A DNA stretch of 5,704 nt from Streptosporangiaceae bacterium. Lineage in GTDB: Bacteria; Actinomycetota; Actinomycetes; Streptosporangiales; Streptosporangiaceae. The position numbers and the translations under genes were made by a program. Positions 1 through 5,282 of the stretch are shown one piece after another. The stretch is taken from the NCBI GenBank assembly GCA_030039095.1, contig JASHQP010000454.1, positions 1-5,704 on the forward strand, given 5' to 3'. Numbering within the stretch: position 1 is the stretch's first letter; each line of letters opens with the position of its first letter. Under the pieces are notes generated by a model, which saw nothing but the letters and a program-made list of their open reading frames with translations, searched no databases and had not been told where the DNA came from.

Positions 1-372
1 CGCGAATCCGATGTACATGGCCCAGACGAGAACCAGAACCAGTAGTGATCCGTGGAAGCCGAACTGGGCGCGGCTCTGGATCATCTGCGGCAGGCCGAGC
101 TGCGGTCCCTGCGCGGAGTGGAACGCCATGAAGATGGCGCCGGCGAGGTTACCGATCACGATTGCCAGCAGCGTCCACCAGAAGCCGAGGCCGGCCGCGA
201 TCCCGATCGCTCCGGTAACGACGGTCAGTACGTGCGCGCTGGCGCCGAACCAGATAAAGAACTGCGACCGGGGCTTTCCGTGCCGTTCGGATACAGGTAC
301 GTAGTCGTAGCTGTGGCCTTCGATCACCGAGGTCGCGGACCCGGTGGCTTGCAGCTTGTGGTCAGTGTCCAT
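1..372 (-). CDS. NCS1-family purine/cytosine-type permease, N-terminal part (C-terminus outside window)
   Basis: The reverse strand reads open from an ATG at 372 to the window edge, giving the first 124 residues of an inner-membrane transporter. Residues 1-37 form a hydrophilic cytoplasmic N-terminus containing IEGHSYDYVPVSERHGK. Hydrophobic stretches follow at about 38-60, 63-83 and 107-124, the first three of the roughly twelve membrane segments expected for the family. The motifs FFIWFGASAHVLTVVTG (38-54) and HSAQGPQLGLPQMIQSRAQF (85-104) are the signature of NCS1 nucleobase:cation symporters of the CodB/Mhp1 kind. GGAGAGG (minus strand, 381-387) lies 8 nt before the ATG and supports this start. 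The gene diverges from the iclR operon across a shared regulatory region, so the imported compound is probably the substrate or inducer of that operon. Nucleobase, hydantoin, allantoin or pyridoxine-type cargo are all possible; specificity cannot be read from this fragment. The family is secure, the substrate is not. Confidence 0.9.
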   Translation of the reverse strand, partial: MDTDHKLQATGSATSVIEGHSYDYVPVSERHGKPRSQFFIWFGASAHVLTVVTGAIGIAAGLGFWWTLLAIVIGNLAGAIFMAFHSAQGPQLGLPQMIQSRAQFGFHGSLLVLVLVWAMYIGFA

Positions 373-393
373 TGCCGCGGCCTCTCCGCTCGC

Positions 394-409
394 ATTCACA
401 TATAGGAAC
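394..409. promoter_or_regulatory. Predicted IclR operator, permease-proximal copy (A1)
   Basis: ATTCACATATAGGAAC is an imperfect palindrome. Its reverse complement, with one flanking base, matches the iclR-side copy starting at 564 in 15 of 17 positions (GTTCCTATATGTGAATG against GTTCTTATATGTGGATG). It lies between the predicted permease transcription start and the Shine-Dalgarno sequence, a position suited to repression. Assignment to the adjacent IclR protein is inference from proximity and symmetry. Confidence 0.6.
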
Positions 410-412
410 AGA

Positions 413-428
413 GTTCACATACCGGCTG
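413..428. promoter_or_regulatory. Predicted IclR operator half-site, permease-distal copy (A2)
   Basis: GTTCACAT (413-420) matches one arm of the GTTCTCAT-ATGTGAAC palindrome inferred from the other copies; the second arm (421-428) is degenerate. It covers the predicted start of permease transcription. It begins exactly 19 bp after the start of the neighbouring copy at 394. Confidence 0.5.
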
Positions 429-433
429 CCTGG

Positions 434-462
434 AAGGTACCGTGACCCGGGAGGGTTGTCAA
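434..462 (-). promoter_or_regulatory. Predicted sigma70-like promoter for the permease gene
   Basis: On the minus strand an exact TTGACA (-35, 457-462) is followed after a 17-bp spacer by TACCTT (-10, 434-439, matching TAnnnT). Transcription would begin near 427, about 55 nt before the permease ATG and within the predicted operator at 413-428. A direct repeat of GTCAAT with 10-bp period (458-463 and 468-473 on the plus strand) overlaps the -35 region and might be a helper-protein site or chance. This is prediction from sequence only. Confidence 0.6.
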
Positions 463-532
463 TAACCGTCAATTCGCAGCGTCACCTGCGGGAAGAGCAG
501 GCTCGGGGCCTGCGCGCCTGGGCGCCCATGCC

Positions 533-562
533 TTGACAGGCGCACCCAGATCGCCCTAGCCT
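533..562 (+). promoter_or_regulatory. Predicted sigma70-like promoter for the iclR operon
   Basis: An exact TTGACA (-35, 533-538) is followed after 18 bp by TAGCCT (-10, 557-562, matching TAnnnT). Transcription would start near 569, inside the first operator copy (564-579), leaving a leader of about 37 nt before the GTG start. The same arrangement is seen on the opposite strand for the permease. Confidence 0.6.
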
Positions 563-563
563 C

Positions 564-579
564 GTTCTTATATGTGGAT
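564..579. promoter_or_regulatory. Predicted IclR operator, promoter-proximal copy (B1)
   Basis: GTTCTTATATGTGGAT is an imperfect palindrome starting one base after the -10 hexamer, so a bound protein would cover the transcription start. It is the inverted partner of the copy at 394-409 on the permease side. Confidence 0.6.
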
Positions 580-582
580 GGT

Positions 583-598
583 GTTCTCATATTGGGAC
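583..598. promoter_or_regulatory. Predicted IclR operator, gene-proximal copy (B2)
   Basis: GTTCTCATATTGGGAC is a second imperfect palindrome, beginning 19 bp after the copy at 564 and ending 7 nt before the GTG start of the regulator. It abuts the ribosome-binding region (ACAGGA, 597-602). Two adjacent sites would suit a dimer-of-dimers, the arrangement reported for several IclR-family proteins. Confidence 0.6.
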
Positions 599-605
599 AG
601 GATCC

Positions 606-1355
606 GTGAATAATTCCGTTGCCCGCGCTCTCCGGATGCTGGAGCTCGTTGCCGATAACGATGGTGTGCCGATGCGCCTCTCAGTCCTGGCCGCAGCCAT
701 CGACGCACCGAAAAGTAGCGCGCACAGCATCCTCAGATCCCTGCTGGCGAGCAGGTTCCTTGAGCTGACAGAGGAGGGCAGCTACCGTCTGGGCATCCGG
801 GCATTCGAGGTTGGGGCTGCGTACTCGCGGCACATGTCCCCGACCCGCGCTGTGCACACCGAGCTGGTGGAACTCAGCCATGAGCTCAGGGTCACCGCTC
901 ATTTCGCAATCCTGGACGGGCCGGGAGTCCTGTATATCGAGAAAGAGGACCCGCCGGGTCCTGGAATTCGCGTCGCCAGCGCGGTCGGAGTACGGCTGCC
1001 CGCTCATCTCACTGCGGTCGGCAAGGCGGCGCTCGCCTACGCGGACGAGACGTCGCTGGCACGCGCCGACCTGACCGTCCGCGGTAACTCGCGCCAGCAG
1101 CTAACCAGGGCAGACCTGGACGACGAGCTCGCCCTGATCCGTAGCAACGGATATGCAGTCGATGATGGGGAAACAGCGGCCGGCATCTGCTGCGTGGCGG
1201 CGCCCGTCTTCGACGAAAGGCAGCAATGCTGCGGTGCCGTCGGCGTGAGCTACCTGAGTTCCGCCGGACTCCCGATCGAGAGGGTGGCCCGGCAGGTGCG
1301 TGCGGCCGCGCAGCGGACATCGACCCGCCTCGGCGCGCCTGGCGCGGCCGCATGA
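606..1355 (+). CDS. IclR-family transcriptional regulator
   Basis: This 249-residue protein has the full length and two-domain form of the IclR family. Residues 1-60 form the winged helix-turn-helix: SVARALRMLELV (4-15), the recognition region AAAIDAPKSSAHSILRSLL (29-47), then the wing ELTEEGSYRLG (53-63). Residues 80-243 form the GAF-like effector domain, with the family-typical LPAHLTAVGKAALA (131-144) and GYAVDDGETAAGICCVAAP (182-200). Such proteins act as dimers or tetramers whose DNA binding changes when a small metabolite binds the C-terminal domain. The GTG at 606 is chosen because the helix-turn-helix begins immediately after it and ACAGGA precedes it. It is the first gene of the operon and overlaps the next by 4 nt. 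The paired repeats at 394-428 and 564-598 make it the likely repressor of itself, the downstream enzymes and the permease. The effector is unknown. Confidence 0.95.
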   Translation: MNNSVARALRMLELVADNDGVPMRLSVLAAAIDAPKSSAHSILRSLLASRFLELTEEGSYRLGIRAFEVGAAYSRHMSPTRAVHTELVELSHELRVTAHFAILDGPGVLYIEKEDPPGPGIRVASAVGVRLPAHLTAVGKAALAYADETSLARADLTVRGNSRQQLTRADLDDELALIRSNGYAVDDGETAAGICCVAAPVFDERQQCCGAVGVSYLSSAGLPIERVARQVRAAAQRTSTRLGAPGAAA

Positions 1356-2479
1356 CGATCGCTCCTCGGCCCTGGGTGGCGGCACTCGACCCGTACGTGC
1401 CCGGCCGCCCCGCCGGATCAGAGGATGGCAGCCTTGCCTCGAATGAGCTTGCGCTTGGCGCGTCTCCTGCCGTTCACGCCGCGATAGCGAAAGCAGCGGC
1501 CAGGGCGCACCGCTACCCCGATCCGCTCGCCGACAATGTCCGCGCCGTCATCGCCGACGAACTCGGAGTAGGTCCCGATAGTGTCTTGCTGGGCAACGGC
1601 TCCGACGAGCTGGTTTACCTGCTCGTGATCGCGTACGCGGCGATGGGGGGCCGGACCGTCTGCGCCAATCCGCCTTACCGGATCCACGACATCGTGCCCA
1701 GAGCGCTCGGATGTCAGGTCACGCGCGTCCCGCTACGGAACTGGAGCCACGACCTCGAGGCCATGGCGGACGTGGAGGCCGAGATGGCATTCGTCTGCAA
1801 CCCGCATAACCCGTCAGGCACCGTCGTTAGCCATGCCGCGCTCGCCCGATTCTCGTCCCGGTCGAAGGCCAGCCTGATCGTCGTCGACGAGGCCTACATC
1901 GACTTTGCCGATGACGTGCAGGCAACCACCGCGCTGGACCTGGTCAGCGAGGGCAGCGTCGTCGTCATGCGGACGTTCTCCAAGATTTTGGGCCTGGCAG
2001 GCCTGCGGATCGGTTATCTCGTTGGGCCGCGCGAGGTCGTGGCTACCCTGCGGAAAGTGCGGCCTCCGTTCTCGGTCAACAGCATCGCGCAGTCCGCCGC
2101 GCTCGCCGCTTTCGGCGACCGCCAGTACCGTAGCCGCGCTCGCGAGGAAACGCTCGCCGCGAGGGCGAAGACCGTGGCGCTGTTCAAGTCTGCCGGGTAT
2201 CAGACCGTTCCCTCTCAGGCGAACTTCGTGCTTGTGCTGACTCCTGACGCCGATGGCCTCGCCGACGCGCTGGCGTCCTGCGGGATAAGCGTCCGGCCCG
2301 GAAGGGCACTCGGCATCCATGGCGCGGTCCGGGTCAGCGTGCCGTCGCCGCCCGGCCTGGAGCTGCTGGAACGTGCGCTGAGCAGCATCGGCGAGCAACC
2401 CGGGCCGACGAGCGAGCCAACTGACCGAGCCGCAGCACCTCCTTCCGCGCACACAGGCCAAGGAGCCGCACAGCCATGA
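1352..2479 (+). CDS. HisC-like PLP-dependent aminotransferase (class I/II, fold type I)
   Basis: The 375-residue product resembles histidinol-phosphate/aromatic aminotransferases. Visible motifs are SNELALGASP (30-39, the position of the usual NENPYGPSP), RYPDP (54-58), GNGSDE (81-86, phosphate binding), CNPHNPSG (149-156), VVDEAYIDF (177-185, D179 pairing with the PLP nitrogen), TFSKILGLAGLRIGY (208-222, with K211 the PLP lysine) and R327, the expected carboxylate-binding arginine. The enzyme should move an amino group between an amino acid and a 2-oxo acid in the cytoplasm. The ATG at 1352 overlaps the iclR stop in an ATGA junction and has no clear Shine-Dalgarno sequence, so translational coupling is likely. 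An in-frame upstream ATG (1226) would run through iclR and lacks homology. Residues 348-375 are a Pro/Ala-rich tail beyond the normal family end. With no his genes here, a role in histidine synthesis is unlikely; the partner 2-oxo acid may come from the downstream FMN enzyme. CobD-like decarboxylase is less likely. Confidence 0.9.
   Translation: MTIAPRPWVAALDPYVPGRPAGSEDGSLASNELALGASPAVHAAIAKAAARAHRYPDPLADNVRAVIADELGVGPDSVLLGNGSDELVYLLVIAYAAMGGRTVCANPPYRIHDIVPRALGCQVTRVPLRNWSHDLEAMADVEAEMAFVCNPHNPSGTVVSHAALARFSSRSKASLIVVDEAYIDFADDVQATTALDLVSEGSVVVMRTFSKILGLAGLRIGYLVGPREVVATLRKVRPPFSVNSIAQSAALAAFGDRQYRSRAREETLAARAKTVALFKSAGYQTVPSQANFVLVLTPDADGLADALASCGISVRPGRALGIHGAVRVSVPSPPGLELLERALSSIGEQPGPTSEPTDRAAAPPSAHTGQGAAQP
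2460..2465 (+). promoter_or_regulatory. Ribosome-binding site fixing the SDR start
   Basis: AAGGAG lies 10 nt before the ATG at 2476, inside the 3' end of the aminotransferase gene. It supports a start that overlaps the upstream stop by 4 nt. Confidence 0.7.
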
Positions 2480-3261
2480 CGAAGGTGAGCAGGAGTGATC
2501 CGGCTGACGTGCCCTGTGGAGTGCCCGCGCCTGAGCCGCTGGCCGGACGCGTGGCCATCCTGACCGGCGCGGCCGGCGCGCTCGGCCGCGTGGTCTGGCA
2601 GTCGCTGGAGAACACCGGCGCCAGCGTAGTCCCAGTGGACCTGCATGGCGACGGCTGCGTGATAGCTGACGTCGGCACAAGCGACGGCAACCAGCGGATG
2701 GTCGAGGCCGCGCTGGAGCGGCACGGACGGCTGGACATCCTCATTCTCAACGCGGGCACGCAGGCGATGAGCCCGATCGCTAGCTATGCCGAAGAGGATT
2801 GGGACAAGCTGATGGATCTGATGGTCAAAGGCCCGTTCCTGGCCATGAAATTCGCATGGCCGCACCTCACGCGTCAGCCCGGCGGCCGGATCATCGTAAC
2901 CTCCTCGACGCTGGGCCTGGAGGCCGCGCCGTATAAGGCGGCCTACGTTGCCGCCAAACATGCCGTCATCGGGCTGATGAAGGTCGCGGCCCTCGAAGGG
3001 GCCACGTCCGGCCTGACGGCCAACGCCGTACTGCCCGGCTGGATGTATACGCCGATCGTTGAAAAGCAGATCCAGGATCACATCAGCCTGAAAGGAATCT
3101 CCCGCGAGCAAGCTATCGCGAGCATGGTCGAGGAACACCCCGCCAAGCGGTTCGTCGAAACTGCGGAGGTAGCGAGCCTGGTAACCTTCCTCGCCAGCGC
3201 ACGAGCCTCCGGCATCAACGGCGCCTGCATTCCGGTCGACACCGGTGGCCTAGCGGTCTGA
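2476..3261 (+). CDS. NAD-type short-chain dehydrogenase/reductase, 3-hydroxybutyrate-dehydrogenase-like
   Basis: This 261-residue protein is a classical SDR with a Rossmann fold. The cofactor motif TGAAGALG occupies 30-37, an Asp closing the second strand (VVPVDL, D55) favours NAD over NADP, and LNAG is at 91-94. The catalytic residues are S144 (VTSSTLG), Y157 and K161 (YVAAK). The fourth tetrad position, normally Asn in VNLKG, is Met116 in LMVKGPF. The C-terminal part, with TPIVEKQIQD (192-201), the following GIS and HPAKRFVETAEVA (221-233), recalls D-3-hydroxybutyrate dehydrogenases, whose substrate-binding lid has the same pattern. It should oxidise a secondary alcohol, or reduce the ketone, with NAD(H). 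The first 23 residues are a hydrophilic extension before the core. The gene overlaps the aminotransferase stop by 4 nt (ATGA) and ends 34 nt before the next gene. The family is certain. The substrate is not; a beta-hydroxy acid is a reasonable guess. Confidence 0.93.
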   Translation: MTKVSRSDPADVPCGVPAPEPLAGRVAILTGAAGALGRVVWQSLENTGASVVPVDLHGDGCVIADVGTSDGNQRMVEAALERHGRLDILILNAGTQAMSPIASYAEEDWDKLMDLMVKGPFLAMKFAWPHLTRQPGGRIIVTSSTLGLEAAPYKAAYVAAKHAVIGLMKVAALEGATSGLTANAVLPGWMYTPIVEKQIQDHISLKGISREQAIASMVEEHPAKRFVETAEVASLVTFLASARASGINGACIPVDTGGLAV

Positions 3262-3284
3262 CCGGGCCAGTTGCGGCGATCGCT

Positions 3285-3290
3285 GAGGAG
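3285..3290 (+). promoter_or_regulatory. Ribosome-binding site fixing the FMN enzyme start
   Basis: GAGGAG lies 5 nt before the ATG at 3296 and favours it over the in-frame ATG at 3323, which encodes Met10. Confidence 0.65.
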
Positions 3291-3295
3291 CGAGC

Positions 3296-4543
3296 ATGAG
3301 ACTGGCCGAGATCCGCGGGCTGATGCGCTGGCCGACGCTGGAGCCAGACCACGACCGCAGAGTGATCGCCAGGTGCCATGACCTCGATGACCTTCGCCGC
3401 GAAGCCCGGCGGCGGCTGCCCGGGCCCGTGTTCGGCTACGTCGATGGCGGCGCCGACGAGGAACTCACGATGCGTACCAACCGCGCAGCCTTCCGCAGTT
3501 GGCAGTTCCGCCCTCGTGTGCTGTGTGATGTCACCTCGCCGAACCTCGCTGTAAGGGTGCTCGGCCGCGAACTGCCGGCGCCGATCGGTCTGCCGCCTAC
3601 CGGCTACACCCGGATGGTGCATCCCGAAGGAGAGCTCGCCGTCGCACGGGCGGCCTCGACCCGCCACGTGCCGTACGGCTTGTCGACGACCGGAACGTCC
3701 ACGGTCGGCCAGCTAGCCGCCACTGGACACCGCGAGATGTGGCTCCAGCTCTACGTGCTGCGGGACCGCAAGCTCGTGCACACGCTGATAGATGAGGCGG
3801 CGGCCGCCGGCTTCCGCGCTCTCGAGGTCACCGTCGATACTCCGGTGGCCTCGCACCGGAAGCGAGACCTGCGCGCCGGGCTGACGATCCCGCCTTCACT
3901 CACGGCGCGCTCAATGCTGGGCATCGCGGTACATCCCGGCTACTGGCTGTCGGCACTGCGCAGCCCGGCCCTGCAGTTCGCCAGCCTCCAGCTATCCGGC
4001 GCGGCCAAGCAGAGCACGATCGCCGATATGACCTCCCTGTTCGACCCGGGCCTGACCTGGGATGACATTGCTGATATCCGCTCGCGCTGGCCGGGCCCGC
4101 TGCTGATCAAGGGCCCGCTCAGCCCCGCTGACGCCGCTCTAGCCGTCTCGGCGGGCGCTGACGGCATCCACCTGTCAAACCACGGCGGCCGCCAGCTCGA
4201 CCGCTGCATTCCGGCCATCAAGCTCGTACGACCCGTACGAGAGACGCTCGGCCCAGACGTCACCATCGTTGTGGATTCTGGCATCCGTCACGGTGCCGAC
4301 ATCGCAGTGGCGATCGCGCGCGGAGCAGACCTGGCCATGATCGGCAGAGGGTACCTGTACGGCCTCGCAGCAGCGGGGCAGCTCGGTGTCGAGCATGCCA
4401 TCGACCTGCTTGCAGAACAGCTCCGCCGCACCCTGCAACTGCTCGGCGTGACCAGCATCGCCAACCTTCGACAAATGGGAGACGAAGTCGTTGTGCCCGC
4501 GGACGGTAGCCCCGCGCTCTCGCCTGAGACTGGCCTAGCTTGA
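3296..4543 (+). CDS. FMN-dependent 2-hydroxy-acid dehydrogenase/oxidase (LldD/glycolate-oxidase family)
   Basis: The 415-residue product is a TIM-barrel flavoenzyme that oxidises 2-hydroxy acids to 2-oxo acids. Compared with glycolate oxidase, the active-site set is present: Tyr48 (VFGYVDGGADEE), Tyr153 (WLQLYV), Asp181 (TVDTP), an Arg in SHRKRD (186-191), Lys272 (LLIKG), and His296 and Arg299 in SNHGGRQLD (294-302). The FMN-phosphate site is DSGIR (327-331) plus IGR (349-351); DGGIR is the commoner form. LTWDDIADIRSRW (253-265) and LRRTLQLLGVTSIANL (376-391) resemble LldD-type L-lactate dehydrogenases, as does the long loop at about 195-250, which in relatives governs membrane association or substrate access. 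About 25 residues precede the usual N-terminus. Being last in the iclR operon, it probably supplies a 2-oxo acid to the aminotransferase or takes the product of the SDR. The electron acceptor (oxygen or quinone) and the substrate (lactate, mandelate or another) are not determinable here. A mycofactocin MftD role looks unlikely. Confidence 0.92.
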   Translation: MRLAEIRGLMRWPTLEPDHDRRVIARCHDLDDLRREARRRLPGPVFGYVDGGADEELTMRTNRAAFRSWQFRPRVLCDVTSPNLAVRVLGRELPAPIGLPPTGYTRMVHPEGELAVARAASTRHVPYGLSTTGTSTVGQLAATGHREMWLQLYVLRDRKLVHTLIDEAAAAGFRALEVTVDTPVASHRKRDLRAGLTIPPSLTARSMLGIAVHPGYWLSALRSPALQFASLQLSGAAKQSTIADMTSLFDPGLTWDDIADIRSRWPGPLLIKGPLSPADAALAVSAGADGIHLSNHGGRQLDRCIPAIKLVRPVRETLGPDVTIVVDSGIRHGADIAVAIARGADLAMIGRGYLYGLAAAGQLGVEHAIDLLAEQLRRTLQLLGVTSIANLRQMGDEVVVPADGSPALSPETGLA

Positions 4544-4710
4544 TCGTTTGCCTATAAAAGATGCCTTTGGCCTGAAATACCAGTGAGTTAAGGCGTTTCC
4601 GCAGGTTGGGAGGGCGGGCGCTAGCCCGAAGGCGGCCTATATCGCGAATTGGTGACGGTCGGCGCGCCGCCGCCTGTATGCAACGAGGCCACGGGGGGAG
4701 GGGTACTGCC
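4544..4710. other. Intergenic spacer downstream of the iclR operon
   Basis: No gene is recognised here. The first 60 bases are noticeably richer in A/T than the genes. A short CGGGC/GCCCG stem with a 4-nt loop (4615-4628) and a weak GCCTT/AAGGC pairing (4563-4567 with 4590-4594) are the only inverted structures seen. Neither has a T-run, so an intrinsic terminator for the operon is not convincing. GAGTTAAGGC at 4585-4594 matches, on the opposite strand, the operator-like sequence of the toxin-antitoxin pair (5691-5700). Confidence 0.6.
4697..4703 (+). promoter_or_regulatory. Strong Shine-Dalgarno-like GGAGGGG before a small ORF
   Basis: GGAGGGG sits 7 nt upstream of the ATG at 4711, an optimal spacing. 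It is the main reason to consider that short frame as translated. Confidence 0.35.
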
Positions 4711-4863
4711 ATGACCGCGATCTTCGCCGACACCTACACCCCCGGCCGTCACCGAATTGCCCCGAAGAGGTCGGAGGCGAGCTACTGGCTACTGCGAGCA
4801 GAGACAGGCTCACAGCAGCTCTGCCCAGCGATGTCTTGCCCCCCAAACCGCCCCCTGAAATGA
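4711..4863 (+). CDS. Possible small protein of 50 residues, function unknown
   Basis: An ATG at 4711 follows a good ribosome-binding sequence and opens a 50-codon frame. The product begins MTAIFADTYTPGRHRIAPKR and contains two cysteines (37 and 42). I recognise no domain, signal peptide or membrane segment. The first dozen codons mostly end in C or G as in local genes, but the bias weakens afterwards (CTA, CGA, GCA, ACA, TCA), as if the frame were the surviving start of a decayed gene or not coding at all. It stands alone, 167 nt after the flavoenzyme stop and convergent with the toxin-antitoxin operon, with no clear promoter of its own. It could be a small genuine gene, a remnant, or chance; I lean slightly against a functional product. 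Confidence 0.3.
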   Translation: MTAIFADTYTPGRHRIAPKRSEASYWLLRAETGSQQLCPAMSCPPNRPLK

Positions 4864-4904
4864 TCTTTGCAAGAGCCGCGATGGACGCGACCGGTGGCGT
4901 GCAC

Positions 4905-4918
4905 AGCTACGGTTAGCT
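4905..4918. terminator. Small hairpin between convergent transcripts, possible terminator
   Basis: AGCTA-CGGT-TAGCT forms a 5-bp stem with a tetraloop. GGTGG (4893-4897) can also pair with CCACC (4919-4923) if a 7-nt bulge is allowed. It lies about 15 nt past the antitoxin stop, where a terminator would be expected for the minus-strand operon. There is no T-run on either side, so the call is weak. Confidence 0.3.
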
Positions 4919-4932
4919 CCACCCAGACCCAG

Positions 4933-5277
4933 TTATGCAGCGGTGGCGGTGTCGCTGACCGGCAGCCGGACGGTCCGGTCACCGAAGTCAGCAACCAAAT
5001 CCAGGCGGCCGCCGAGGGCCTCAACGTAGCGGGCGATGACCTCGAACGAGGCAACCTCACCATGCTCGATCTGCGACACACGGGCGACGCTCACACCCAT
5101 CGCGCCAGCGATCTGCTTCTGGCCCAGGCCCAGCTGCTTGCGGGTCTCGGCGAGCTGATGCCCGCGCGCCTGGGCCAGCAGCTGACGGGCCCCCGACTCG
5201 ATCTCCTCCGGCGAGACCCCGGCAGCATGAAGCTCACGCTCCAGGTCCTCCCAGTCCAGCGGGGTGCGCTGCACCAT
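4933..5277 (-). CDS. higA: Xre/HigA-type antitoxin (helix-turn-helix)
   Basis: The 114-residue product carries a Cro/C1-type helix-turn-helix at about 42-85. LAETRKQLGLGQKQIAGAMG (42-61) followed by VSVARVSQIEHG (62-73) is the classic pattern, and the ALGGRLDLVADFGDRTVRL end (88-106) is common in actinobacterial HigA/Xre antitoxins. The N-terminal 40 residues (LDWEDLERELHAAG and onward) are helical and charged. The protein should bind and neutralise the toxin encoded just upstream and, with it, repress their shared promoter. The ATG at 5277 is preferred because AGGAG (minus strand, 5286-5290) lies 8 nt before it, inside the toxin's 3' end. A longer in-frame start at 5352 would only add residues read out of frame from the toxin gene. 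The toxin stop and this ATG are 5 nt apart, indicating coupled translation. The gene name is by family and order. Confidence 0.88.
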   Translation of the reverse strand: MVQRTPLDWEDLERELHAAGVSPEEIESGARQLLAQARGHQLAETRKQLGLGQKQIAGAMGVSVARVSQIEHGEVASFEVIARYVEALGGRLDLVADFGDRTVRLPVSDTATAA

Positions 5278-5282
5278 ACCAT

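Noticed and set aside
11..405. Two plus-strand open frames at the left edge
   Set aside because: They lie opposite the NCS1 permease coding sequence, whose protein motifs are unmistakable on the minus strand.
1352..2479. Aminotransferase as the histidine-biosynthesis hisC
   Set aside because: There are no other his genes, the gene is under an IclR regulator with catabolic neighbours, and the usual N-terminal NENPYGPSP motif is altered. The HisC label is kept only at family level.
2215..3138. Minus-strand open frame of about 300 codons opposite the aminotransferase and SDR
   Set aside because: It is a shadow frame over two clearly homologous plus-strand genes. Its product is Arg/His-rich without known motifs.
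4223..4241. Perfect palindrome CTCGTACG-ACC-CGTACGAG inside the FMN enzyme gene
   Set aside because: An 8-bp inverted repeat with a short centre is expected about once by chance in a window of this length. It lies within conserved coding sequence and away from any start or end.
3296..4543. FMN enzyme as mycofactocin MftD
   Set aside because: No MftA, MftB or MftC-like gene is present, and the region around the active-site His (SNHGGRQLD) and the C-terminus follow LldD-type enzymes more closely.
4555..4628. Intrinsic terminator after the iclR operon
   Set aside because: The only stems found are 5-6 bp, with no T-run following, so a firm call is not justified.
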